Source of the DNA: JAGTVG01 sp963820995 | GTDB taxonomy: Bacteria > Bacteroidota > Bacteroidia > Cytophagales > Cyclobacteriaceae | Assembly: GCA_963820995.1 (NCBI GenBank) | Contig: CAWGCL010000004.1 | Span: 186,001 to 250,000, forward strand | Direction of reading: 5' to 3' | Length of the DNA: 64,000 nucleotides | Shown: piece after piece, positions 1 to 7,162 of the stretch | Layout of the letters: every line of letters starts with the position of its first letter | How positions within the stretch are numbered: the stretch's first letter is position 1 | Position numbers and translations under genes: made by a program | Notes under the pieces: model-generated | Seen by the model: the letters and a program-made list of their open reading frames with translations, nothing else | What the model was told of the DNA's origin: nothing | Database searches by the model: none

Positions 1-308
1 ATTATATCTTCAGATATCTTTTGCTGACCTGCCTGAGCAAGTGCATCCTTTAAAATGGTGTTCTTTAAATTTTGATCAACCAAAATGTCGAGGAGCAATT
101 GACGTAAACGATACACTTTGGCGTCAGTCACATTTTTAATAAGATTAGTATAATCATCATGTTCTTTCTGCATAGACTCAAGAAAGGGAACATCTTCAAA
201 AAGCAATTCACTCGTATTCTGGGGAGTCAATCGTTCTATTTCCCAACCAGGTCTGTGCATAATGACCCTCTTCAATGTTCCGAATTCAGTATATAATCTT
301 AGGTTCAT
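1..308 (-). CDS. arcA: Arginine deiminase, N-terminal part (runs off the window)
   Basis: Arginine deiminase converts L-arginine to citrulline and ammonia. The 102 visible residues begin at an ATG (306-308, reverse strand) and match the family's N-terminus: an 'EFGTLKRVIMHRPG' opening, then 'LTPQN', 'LLFEDVPFLE' and 'QKEHDDY', the usual order in ArcA. The catalytic Cys and His lie in the part missing beyond base 1, so activity cannot be judged. It is followed upstream, in transcript order, by the methionine sulfoxide reductase gene, 23 bp away and on the same strand. Confidence in the family is high; the symbol is by homology only. Confidence 0.85.
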   Translation of the reverse strand, partial: MNLRLYTEFGTLKRVIMHRPGWEIERLTPQNTSELLFEDVPFLESMQKEHDDYTNLIKNVTDAKVYRLRQLLLDILVDQNLKNTILKDALAQAGQQKISEDI

Positions 309-331
309 TTAAAAAATATTTAGAGAACAGG

Positions 332-823
332 TCAGCAATCTGAATAATCTATCAATAATTTCACAATCATTTCAAGATATTTTCTATCAATCTCGCTAAA
401 AGAATTTATTTGAGCACTGTCAATATCAAGTACAAAAATCACATTTTTTCCTGAAATACCAGGGATAACAATTTCAGATTTTGAATCAGCACTACAAGCA
501 ATATGCCCTGGAAACAAATTAACATCAGGAACCATAACACTAGATTGTTCCTGCCAGGCTTTACCACATACACCTTTGCCAAAGGATATCCTTGTACAAG
601 CTACCGGACCCTGGTAAGGACCAAGTACCAGTTGTTTATCCTTAACAATGTAAAAACCTACCCAGAGATGCCCCAATCCCCATTTTAAAACGGAGGTGAC
701 GTTAGCCATATTTGCAATCAGGTCATTTTCATCTTCAATCAATGATTTAATTTGAGGGGCAAGAATTTTGTATTTTTCTTCTAAGGTTCTTGCTTCAGAT
801 GGTATGCTTAGTTTCTCAGCCAT
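332..823 (-). CDS. msrC: Free methionine-(R)-sulfoxide reductase (GAF domain)
   Basis: This is a single GAF-domain protein of the fRMsr (MsrC/YebR) family, which reduces free methionine-R-sulfoxide using cysteines. All three family cysteines are present, in 'VACTRI', 'GVCGKAW' and 'GHIACSADSKSEIV' (residues 85, 95 and 119 counted from the upstream ATG at 850). I chose the ATG at 823 (MAEKLSIPSEA) because it gives 163 residues, the usual family length, and cuts the overlap with the 3' end of ribD from 35 to 8 bp. The ATG at 850 (172 residues) remains possible. The overlap suggests translation coupled to ribD. It probably acts in the cytosol in oxidative damage repair. Confidence 0.9.
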   Translation of the reverse strand: MAEKLSIPSEARTLEEKYKILAPQIKSLIEDENDLIANMANVTSVLKWGLGHLWVGFYIVKDKQLVLGPYQGPVACTRISFGKGVCGKAWQEQSSVMVPDVNLFPGHIACSADSKSEIVIPGISGKNVIFVLDIDSAQINSFSEIDRKYLEMIVKLLIDYSDC

Positions 824-1850
824 TTGTATTCTTAAAAAAGAGAATTTCATCGTTAAAGATCTTGCTTTTGCTTAGAAGCGAAGCATAATACAAATCAGGG
901 GCCTTAATACCCTCTCCAAAAGTGTTTTCAGAGACAAATATCCTGGCTTCATCCCAGATATTCTTCGAAATAAAGGAATTTATTAAGTAAGAGCCTCCTT
1001 CAATCAATACGGATTGGATTTCCTTTTTATATAGATCCGATATTAAATCTTCTATAAAGTTTTCTTTCTTAAGTTTTATCCAATTAAGGTTATCTTCATT
1101 TGCTGATCTTTTACAATTATATATTAATGTAGGTTGTGTTCCATCGAATAAATATGAGTCGCCTGGAACTTTTAAATTTGGATCAACCAAAACCCTTACC
1201 TTTGCATGCTCTGCGCCCGGCCAGTCCCTTACATTTAGTTTTGGATTATCGTATAATGCAGTGTTTGCTCCCACCATTATCGCATCTTCCTCTGATCTCC
1301 ATTTGTGCACCAGCTGCCTCGAATATTCATTGCTGATCCATTTTGAGTCAAAATTTTTCCTGGCGATAAACCGATCTATGGTTTGTGCCCATTTAAGGAT
1401 TACGTAAGGTCTTTTTTTTGAATGGTAGGTAAAAAATCTTTTGTTTAAAGTTGATCCCTCTTCTTCATTTAAGCCAACATTAACCTTTATAGAGGCTTTT
1501 TTCATTTTTTGGATTCCCTTGCCCGATACAAGAGGATTAATATCCAGATTTGAAATATAAACATTTTTAACCCCAAGGCTTATTAATAAATCAGAACAAG
1601 GTGGGGTTTTCCCATAGTGTGAACAAGGTTCCAGTGTAACATATACATCACTTCCTTTAATATTGTCTTTATCAATAATATTGTTTACGGCATTCACCTC
1701 GGCATGAGGGCCACCACATTTCTGATGCCATCCCTCTCCAATAATTTTTCCATCCTTTACAATTACACAACCAACCATTGGATTTGGGCTGACATTACCT
1801 AAGCCAAGGTAAGCCAATTCAAGTGCCCTATCCATATATTTCTTTTCCAC
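816..1850 (-). CDS. ribD: Bifunctional riboflavin biosynthesis deaminase/reductase RibD
   Basis: The 344-residue protein carries both RibD domains. Residues 1-145 are the zinc deaminase: 'PNPMVGCVIV', 'GGPHAEVNA' (His49, Glu51) and 'EPCSHYGKTPPC' (Cys76, Cys85) form the zinc site. Residues 150-340 are the pyrimidine reductase, with 'RPYVILKWAQTIDR', 'WRSEEDAIMVGANTAL' and 'LIEGGSYL'. It carries out the second and third steps of riboflavin synthesis from GTP. No other rib gene and no recognisable FMN riboswitch lies nearby, so the gene stands apart from the rest of the pathway. It is divergent from prmC, with about 100 bp between them. Confidence 0.95.
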   Translation of the reverse strand: MEKKYMDRALELAYLGLGNVSPNPMVGCVIVKDGKIIGEGWHQKCGGPHAEVNAVNNIIDKDNIKGSDVYVTLEPCSHYGKTPPCSDLLISLGVKNVYISNLDINPLVSGKGIQKMKKASIKVNVGLNEEEGSTLNKRFFTYHSKKRPYVILKWAQTIDRFIARKNFDSKWISNEYSRQLVHKWRSEEDAIMVGANTALYDNPKLNVRDWPGAEHAKVRVLVDPNLKVPGDSYLFDGTQPTLIYNCKRSANEDNLNWIKLKKENFIEDLISDLYKKEIQSVLIEGGSYLINSFISKNIWDEARIFVSENTFGEGIKAPDLYYASLLSKSKIFNDEILFFKNTNG

Positions 1851-1952
1851 AATCCTGATTATTACAATGAAATGCTCCGGAGGTTTAAAAATTAATCCAA
1901 AACTATTACCTTTTTATCATCAAAGAAAAATAATAATTGTTTTAATTGGATC

Positions 1953-2810
1953 ATGTTTGAAGACAAGTCCTATACTGGTAGAGAAATCTATCAAATACTT
2001 TCAGATTTTCTGAAACCTGCCTGGGAAGAGGAGGCTTATGCTTTGTCGAAATACCTTCTCACGGAGGTGCTGGACCATCAGTGGTTGGAAATGATATCTT
2101 CTCCTTCCATTAAAATTGGGAAAGAAACGGCTGACAGAATAGAAAAAATATCTGAAAGGCTTATAAACATGGAACCTATTCAGTATATACTTGGATATAC
2201 CTACTTTCTTGACAGGAAATTCAAAGTTTCACCAGATGTACTCATCCCAAGGCCTGAAACCGAAGAAATGGTAAATATTATTATCAATAAAAATAAAATT
2301 CAATATCCGATAATACTTGATATTGGAACTGGATCCGGTTGTATCGGCATTTCTCTTGCACTTCAATTAGGAACCCAAACATTTACAGGAATTGATGTCG
2401 ATCATTTAGCCCTTAAAGTTGCTGAATCAAATGCCAGGGAATATGATGTTGGAATGAATAGTGTGAGACTGGATGTTCTTAAAAATACTCCTCCTTTATC
2501 CGGATATGATATTGTAGCAAGCAATCCTCCATATGTTAAACCATCAGAAAAAAAATTCATGAAGAAAAATGTACTGGATCATGAGCCCTCTCAGGCCTTA
2601 TTTGTTCCTGAAGAAGATCCTTTAATTTTTTATAGAAAGATAATATCAGATTCATTAGATATTTTGAATCCGGAAGGAATGCTTTTCTTTGAAATAAATG
2701 AATTATATGGGGATGAAATAAAGCAGCTTTTAAAAAATTCGAATTATAGGGATGTTAGGGTAGGTCAGGATATTCACGGAAAAGACCGTTTTGCATACGC
2801 GAAAAAATAA
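1953..2810 (+). CDS. prmC: Peptide chain release factor N5-glutamine methyltransferase PrmC (HemK)
   Basis: PrmC methylates the glutamine of the GGQ motif in release factors RF1 and RF2, using S-adenosylmethionine. The N-terminal helical domain (about residues 1-85) ends in 'PIQYILGYTYF'. The methyltransferase domain follows with 'LIPRPETEEMV' (98-107), the SAM loop 'ILDIGTGSGCIGISLA' (121-136) and the catalytic NPPY at 191-194. The length of 285 is normal. In many bacteria prmC lies beside prfA; here prfA, its substrate, is in the same window but 50 kb away. It is divergent from ribD. Confidence 0.95.
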   Translation: MFEDKSYTGREIYQILSDFLKPAWEEEAYALSKYLLTEVLDHQWLEMISSPSIKIGKETADRIEKISERLINMEPIQYILGYTYFLDRKFKVSPDVLIPRPETEEMVNIIINKNKIQYPIILDIGTGSGCIGISLALQLGTQTFTGIDVDHLALKVAESNAREYDVGMNSVRLDVLKNTPPLSGYDIVASNPPYVKPSEKKFMKKNVLDHEPSQALFVPEEDPLIFYRKIISDSLDILNPEGMLFFEINELYGDEIKQLLKNSNYRDVRVGQDIHGKDRFAYAKK

Positions 2811-2814
2811 ACTT

Positions 2815-3186
2815 TCAATCTTTATCATTCATAAAGTCAATTTCCCATATAATAGAATATTTTGCTTTATCCGTTTCTTCAATATTAGGAATCATATCTG
2901 TTGTATATGGGCCACCGGGTTCATCTATGAATAGAGGTACTTTACCAAGAAGATCATTAGAACTTAGAAAATCATAGTCCCATACCTCCAGATCAAGTTG
3001 GGTGTCAGGTAAAAGGTTGTAGATATTTACATTAATTTCAGTAGAACCCTGTTTTACAGATTTATAGGTATTATTTACTGGCCAGATTTTCTCTTCTTTT
3101 ACAACAAGATATAGTTCATCAAAACCTAATTCATCGGTGAATGAAACAATTCAGTTGCAGAATTTTAATAAAAAGTTTTCTCTCAT
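2815..3186 (-). pseudogene. C2-like domain gene with an in-frame TGA
   Basis: Reading from the ATG at 3184-3186, this is a 124-codon frame interrupted only by a TGA at codon 12 (3151-3153). The 112 codons after it are open and protein-like. They contain 'GFDELYLVVKEEKIWP' and 'LDLEVWDYDFLSSNDLLG', which resemble the strand pattern of C2-type beta-sandwich domains, and end in 'WEIDFMNDKD'. There is no ATG between the TGA and the conserved part. It is a remnant, a single-base error, or an unusually initiated small gene. The family call is from strand pattern only and is tentative. Confidence 0.5.
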
Positions 3187-3257
3187 TAACCATCAATTCT
3201 AAAAAATGTGATAATATTATATCTTAAAAGTATTAAAAAATCCAAAAATCTACGAAA

Positions 3258-4163
3258 ATGAAGAGGACTATTATTTTATTCTCAATGATATTGCTTGGGA
3301 ATTTTGCATTCAGCCAGGATGATTTAATTGATGAAAACGATTCAACACTAGGTTGGAATATAAAAGGAAAGGTTGGATTGGGTTTTAGTCAGGTTGCTTT
3401 ATCGAATTGGGTAGCCGGGGGTGAAAATTCTTTTTCCGGTACGGTATATTTAAGAATGGCAGCAATATACAAAAAAGATAAAAACAATTGGTCGAACTAT
3501 CTTACCACAATATATGGTTTGCAAAAGCAGGGCAGTAACGATATTCAGAAAAATGAAGATAACATTGAGATCATTTCAAAATATGGTCGTCAGATATCAG
3601 ATAAATGGTATTATGCGGTTAATCTGAATCTGAGAACTCAATACTCTCCAGGTTATGCATCGGTTGAGGATTCTTTAAAAATATCGGATTTTTTCGCCCC
3701 GGGCTATTTAAACCTGGCAACCGGTTTAGATTTCAAACCAAATGACAATTTCAGTCTGCTGCTTGCTCCTGTGAGCGGAAAATTCACTTTTGTTATGGAT
3801 GATTATTTGTCATCAATCGGCCAATACGGTGTTGACCCGGGTCAAAAAACAAGAGCTGAGTTCGGAGGGACTTTACAGATGATCTATACTAAAGAAAATA
3901 TAATAAAAAACGTCACCTTAACAACTAATCTTGACTTGTTTTCAAATTATTTTGAGAATCCGGAAAAGATAGATGTTAACTGGCAATTGTACATCGATTT
4001 TAAGGTAAATGATTTTCTGGCTCTCAACCTGACTACCCATTTGATATATGATTATGATGTAAAATTTCCTGAAATGCAAGATGGTCAGGAAGTCTTAGTG
4101 GATAAAGTTCAGTTTAAAGAAGCATTTACTTTTGGACTTGCCTTTACCTTTGATGCCAAATAG
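3258..4163 (+). CDS. DUF3078 outer-membrane beta-barrel-like protein
   Basis: The 301-residue protein begins with a signal peptide (about 19 residues, ending 'NFAFSQ') and shows the DUF3078 hallmark 'ALSNWVAGGENSFSG' near residues 47-61, followed by alternating aromatic/polar strands such as 'NNWSNYLTTIYGLQKQG'. It ends in 'FTFGLAFTFDAK', close to the C-terminal aromatic signature of outer-membrane barrels. The family is widespread in Bacteroidota and has no assigned function. Its stop codon falls within an inverted repeat (4161-4196) that may end transcription. Confidence 0.85.
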   Translation: MKRTIILFSMILLGNFAFSQDDLIDENDSTLGWNIKGKVGLGFSQVALSNWVAGGENSFSGTVYLRMAAIYKKDKNNWSNYLTTIYGLQKQGSNDIQKNEDNIEIISKYGRQISDKWYYAVNLNLRTQYSPGYASVEDSLKISDFFAPGYLNLATGLDFKPNDNFSLLLAPVSGKFTFVMDDYLSSIGQYGVDPGQKTRAEFGGTLQMIYTKENIIKNVTLTTNLDLFSNYFENPEKIDVNWQLYIDFKVNDFLALNLTTHLIYDYDVKFPEMQDGQEVLVDKVQFKEAFTFGLAFTFDAK

Positions 4164-4196
4164 GAATAATCCATTTTACAATAAACTGTATTCCTA
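4161..4196. terminator. Possible bidirectional terminator between convergent genes
   Basis: Perfect 8-bp arms TAGGAATA (4161-4168) and TATTCCTA (4189-4196) are separated by 20 bases. They lie between the DUF3078 gene and the convergent DUF2797 gene, and the first arm contains the DUF3078 stop codon. The long loop and lack of a clear T-run make this weak. Confidence 0.3.
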
Positions 4197-4235
4197 AATA
4201 ATAGCTCTGGCTTATTATCTGTTCCGACAACATAT

Positions 4236-5039
4236 TCATACTGTCAATCTTATTTGGTATCCACTGTATTTACGCAGATTTATAACCCGGTTATCAGACA
4301 TAATCAGATATTGCCCACGTATACCTATCAATTGACCATGAAAAGATGGTTCCTTGTCAAGGTTAATGCTCTTTATTTTATCAGGATATCCCAGTACTGG
4401 ATATTCAAATGTTAAAATTTCGTTATCCTCAGGAAGGAAGAATTCCTTGAATTCAGGAGGTAGTAATTCAGAGATCCGTAATTTTTCAAGAAACAAGATC
4501 AGCCGAATGATCCATTTCATTTTTCAAGCATTTTTTGCCAGTTCGTTTTATCACTCAGATGGTTTTTCAAATTGGATTCGATTAATCCTGCAATCTGCCT
4601 GTAAGGGAGTGTGAGCAAATTTAATTGCTTTCCAGGCTCCCTGGTCAATCCACCGGGTTGGTATCTGATCTGTTCGGGTAACACCTACTTTTATCGCACT
4701 GGTCAGTGCAATGTATACAATATGCGGTTGGTCATGGTGTTCCTTCTCCCATTCCGGATCCCTGCCTTTACCTTCATGGGCCATGCATAATTCGGGCCTG
4801 ATAATACATTCGGAATTCAGGGGTGATTTCATAAAACAAGGGTAACAAAATCCTTGTCCGAATGCTTTTTTTATGTTTCTTCCACATGCCACACAGTTAA
4901 TGGTTCCGGTAAATTGGAATCTGATCTCTTGATCTATCAAAGAATTCATCAGCACCTCATCTTCGCCCAGCTTGAGAAAATACTTCACGGGGGATGTATA
5001 TTCAGTACGCATCTTGGATAAATTATCCTGCCATTCCAT
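4236..5039 (-). pseudogene. DUF2797 protein with three +1 frame breaks
   Basis: The first part (162 residues from ATG at 5039) has the paired cysteine motifs 'CVACGR' and 'CYPC', then 'CMAHEGKGRDPEWE' and 'KVGVTRTDQIPTRWIDQGA', all typical of DUF2797. The rest of the family pattern continues in other frames: 'YRQIAGLIE...HLSDKTNWQKML', then 'KNEMDHSADLVS', then 'EKLRISELLPPEF...GYPDKIKSINLDKEP...LNIRKYSGY'-like text to 4236. Removing one base near 4601-4608, one near 4525-4532 and one near 4498-4505 joins them into a 266-residue protein. All three breaks are single-base insertions within about 110 bp. Either the gene is decaying or the sequence is locally poor. Function is unknown; the cysteines suggest metal binding. 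Confidence 0.8.
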
Positions 5040-5252
5040 AGTATCAATAATATTTTATGTAAATAGTAAATCCTAAATTACCAATATTCTTCTAATTATT
5101 TAGAGAGTAAACTGTTATTCAATTCCTTGATCAAGACAATTCCACACTTCATAAAATATAATTAACATATTTATACATAATATAATAATAAGATAATATC
5201 GAAAATTAATTCCTGGCGTTTTCAGGAAGTATCATTGTGGAAACAAAATGCC

Positions 5253-5483
5253 ATGTACAAAGCGAAACCAGTATTCCACTCAGGACAGGCTATGGTCCAG
5301 CTATCCAGACTACCCAATAATCAGTATGATTTTCTTTCAAGGAATATTCCAACTACTAGTATGATCAATGTTAGTGTTGAAGAAGAAGAAATGGAATTAT
5401 GCATAAATTATGAACATTATGAGTATTGTATTCAACTTCTTTATGCTGAAAATTATGAATCCTATTTCGATAGCCAAATTTAG
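5253..5483 (+). CDS. Small hypothetical protein (76 residues)
   Basis: I do not recognise this with certainty. The frame opens with a TTG at 5235, but the ATG at 5253 ('MYKAKPVFHSGQ') is a better start. The protein is acidic in its second half ('EEEEMELCINYEHYEYCIQLLY'-like run of Glu, Tyr and Cys). It has no signal peptide or membrane segment. It stands alone with about 80 bp before elbB. The composition looks like a real cytosolic small protein of the kind conserved in Cytophagales, but that is an impression. Confidence 0.55.
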   Translation: MYKAKPVFHSGQAMVQLSRLPNNQYDFLSRNIPTTSMINVSVEEEEMELCINYEHYEYCIQLLYAENYESYFDSQI

Positions 5484-5564
5484 TTAAGAACAATCCCCCT
5501 GTTTCTTGCTTTTCAAAACATAAACTCCCAATTTTATTTCAAGTTTCACTTAATAAATTTTATT

Positions 5565-6284
5565 ATGAAAATAGGAGTTTTACTATCCGGAAATGGTGTG
5601 TTTGATGGATCAGAGATCCATGAATCAGTTTTCACCCTTTTAGCTATAGACGAGAATAATGCTGAAGCTGTATGCTTTGCCCCGGATATAGATCAGCATC
5701 ATGTACTAAATCATATTACGGGCGATGAAATGGAAGAATCCAGAAATGTGCTGATTGAATCAGCAAGAATTGCCCGTGGAAACATAAAGGATCTTAAAGA
5801 GATCTCTGCTGAAGATATCGATGCTCTTATACTACCGGGAGGGTTTGGAGCTGCAAAAAACCTTACTAAATGGGCTTTTGAAGGACCGGATGGGGAGATA
5901 CTACCTGATGTAAAACGGATAATCAATGAAATGGTCCAGCATGGAAAACCTGTTTGTGGTTTATGTATGGGCCCTACGGTAATTGCAAAAGCGCTTGAAG
6001 GATCAGGTGTTAAAGCTTCTCTAACTGTTGGATCAACAGAAGCAGCTTCTCCCTATGAAATAGATGCTATAAGTGCAGGGATGGAGAAAACCGGTGCGAA
6101 TGCAATAATGAAAGAGGTAACAGAAATAATGGTTGATGAATCTAATAAGATCGTAACAGCACCTTGTTATATGATGGAAGCCACGATTTCACAGATCCGG
6201 AATAACATAAAAATGGCAGTTGATCAAACTATTAGAGTTGATATAAATCGTAGTAAAAGATCTTGTAGAATAAGAGCCATATAA
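5565..6284 (+). CDS. elbB: ElbB-type DJ-1/PfpI glyoxalase-like protein
   Basis: The protein belongs to the DJ-1/PfpI superfamily, ElbB branch: 'GVLLSGNGVFDGSEIHE' at the start, 'FAPDIDQHHVLNHITG', 'ESARIARGNIKDL', 'ALILPGGFGAAKNLT' and the nucleophile elbow 'KPVCGLCMGP'. ElbB proteins are glyoxalase-like and have been linked in E. coli to isoprenoid synthesis. The elbow carries two cysteines. At 239 residues it is about 20 longer than usual, with a basic tail 'NRSKRSCRIRAI', which could be a small 3' frame change. It lies 22 bp before the pseudouridine synthase gene and is probably cotranscribed. Confidence 0.9.
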   Translation: MKIGVLLSGNGVFDGSEIHESVFTLLAIDENNAEAVCFAPDIDQHHVLNHITGDEMEESRNVLIESARIARGNIKDLKEISAEDIDALILPGGFGAAKNLTKWAFEGPDGEILPDVKRIINEMVQHGKPVCGLCMGPTVIAKALEGSGVKASLTVGSTEAASPYEIDAISAGMEKTGANAIMKEVTEIMVDESNKIVTAPCYMMEATISQIRNNIKMAVDQTIRVDINRSKRSCRIRAI

Positions 6285-6306
6285 TTTCATAATAAATTAG
6301 AATTCA

Positions 6307-6993
6307 TTGAAACTACCTGTTCCAATTATTTATGAGGACAATCATCTTCTGGTTGTAAACAAACCTGCCGGAATCCTGGTTCAGAGTGACCGGACAGGGG
6401 ATGAAAGCCTACTCGAGATGATGAAAGAGTATATTAAGGTTACTTATAATAAACCAGGGAATGTATTCCTTGGATTACCTCATCGACTTGACCGGCCAGT
6501 TAGCGGTGTTGTTGTCCTGGCCAAAACCTCAAAAGCACTTGAAAGGATTAATGAGCAGTTCAGGCAGAAATCAGTTGATAAAATTTACTGGGCCCTGACG
6601 CATTCTTCTCCACCGGAAATGGAGGGTAAATTAACTAACTGGCTTATTAAAGACCATAAAAGAAATTTAGTATCTGTTGCAAAAAAACAGAAAAAAGATG
6701 CAGTAAATGCAGAATTGGAATATCAGGTAATAGGTAAGATATCAGATGAGCATTTAGTGGAAATTAAATTGATCACAGGACGATTTCACCAGATCAGAGT
6801 CCAGCTAAAATCTGTTGGATGTCCAATAGTAGGAGATGTAAAATATGGTTTTGGAAAGCCAAACCGCGATGGTTCAATATGTTTACATGCCAGAAGGATC
6901 CAGTTGGTACATCCTGTAAAAAAGGAACCTGTTATATTTGAAGCTGATCTCCCTGAAAATAACTGGCATAATTTTCAGTCCTTTTCAGGATAA
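6307..6993 (+). CDS. RluA-family pseudouridine synthase
   Basis: The 228-residue protein has the RluA core: 'IIYEDNHLLVVNKPAGILVQ' at the N-terminus and the catalytic loop 'PHRLDRPVSGVVVLAKT', whose Asp is the universal catalytic residue, followed by 'GRFHQIRVQL' and 'GDVKYG'. It has no S4 domain, so it is the short single-domain type. The RNA target (rRNA or tRNA) cannot be told from sequence. The start is a TTG at 6307; there is no in-frame ATG before the conserved motif. It follows elbB closely. Confidence 0.9.
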   Translation: MKLPVPIIYEDNHLLVVNKPAGILVQSDRTGDESLLEMMKEYIKVTYNKPGNVFLGLPHRLDRPVSGVVVLAKTSKALERINEQFRQKSVDKIYWALTHSSPPEMEGKLTNWLIKDHKRNLVSVAKKQKKDAVNAELEYQVIGKISDEHLVEIKLITGRFHQIRVQLKSVGCPIVGDVKYGFGKPNRDGSICLHARRIQLVHPVKKEPVIFEADLPENNWHNFQSFSG

Positions 6994-7003
6994 TTATTCT
7001 GAA
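6984..7003. repeat. 20-bp near-palindrome over the rluA-like stop codon
   Basis: The sequence from 6984 to 7003 is a palindrome with one mismatched pair (arms TTCAGGATAA and TTATTCTGAA). It covers the TAA of the pseudouridine synthase. It may be a weak 3' hairpin; no T-run follows. Confidence 0.3.
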
Positions 7004-7162
7004 GAGGAAAACAGGTTATGCAAATTATCCGGCATCAGCCAGAATAGCTTAGTTCAATTTCTGATTTTCGATGAAAAAGAAAATACCAACTATTAATATA
7101 TTCTTTTTCCTTCATGAAGCAGTGGTTTCCCGGCAATAGACTGTAATTACAGAATTCTGAAT

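Noticed and set aside
3151..3153. TGA as selenocysteine in the C2-like gene
   Set aside because: The position is not a Cys-equivalent redox site, and no selenocysteine hairpin is visible after it.
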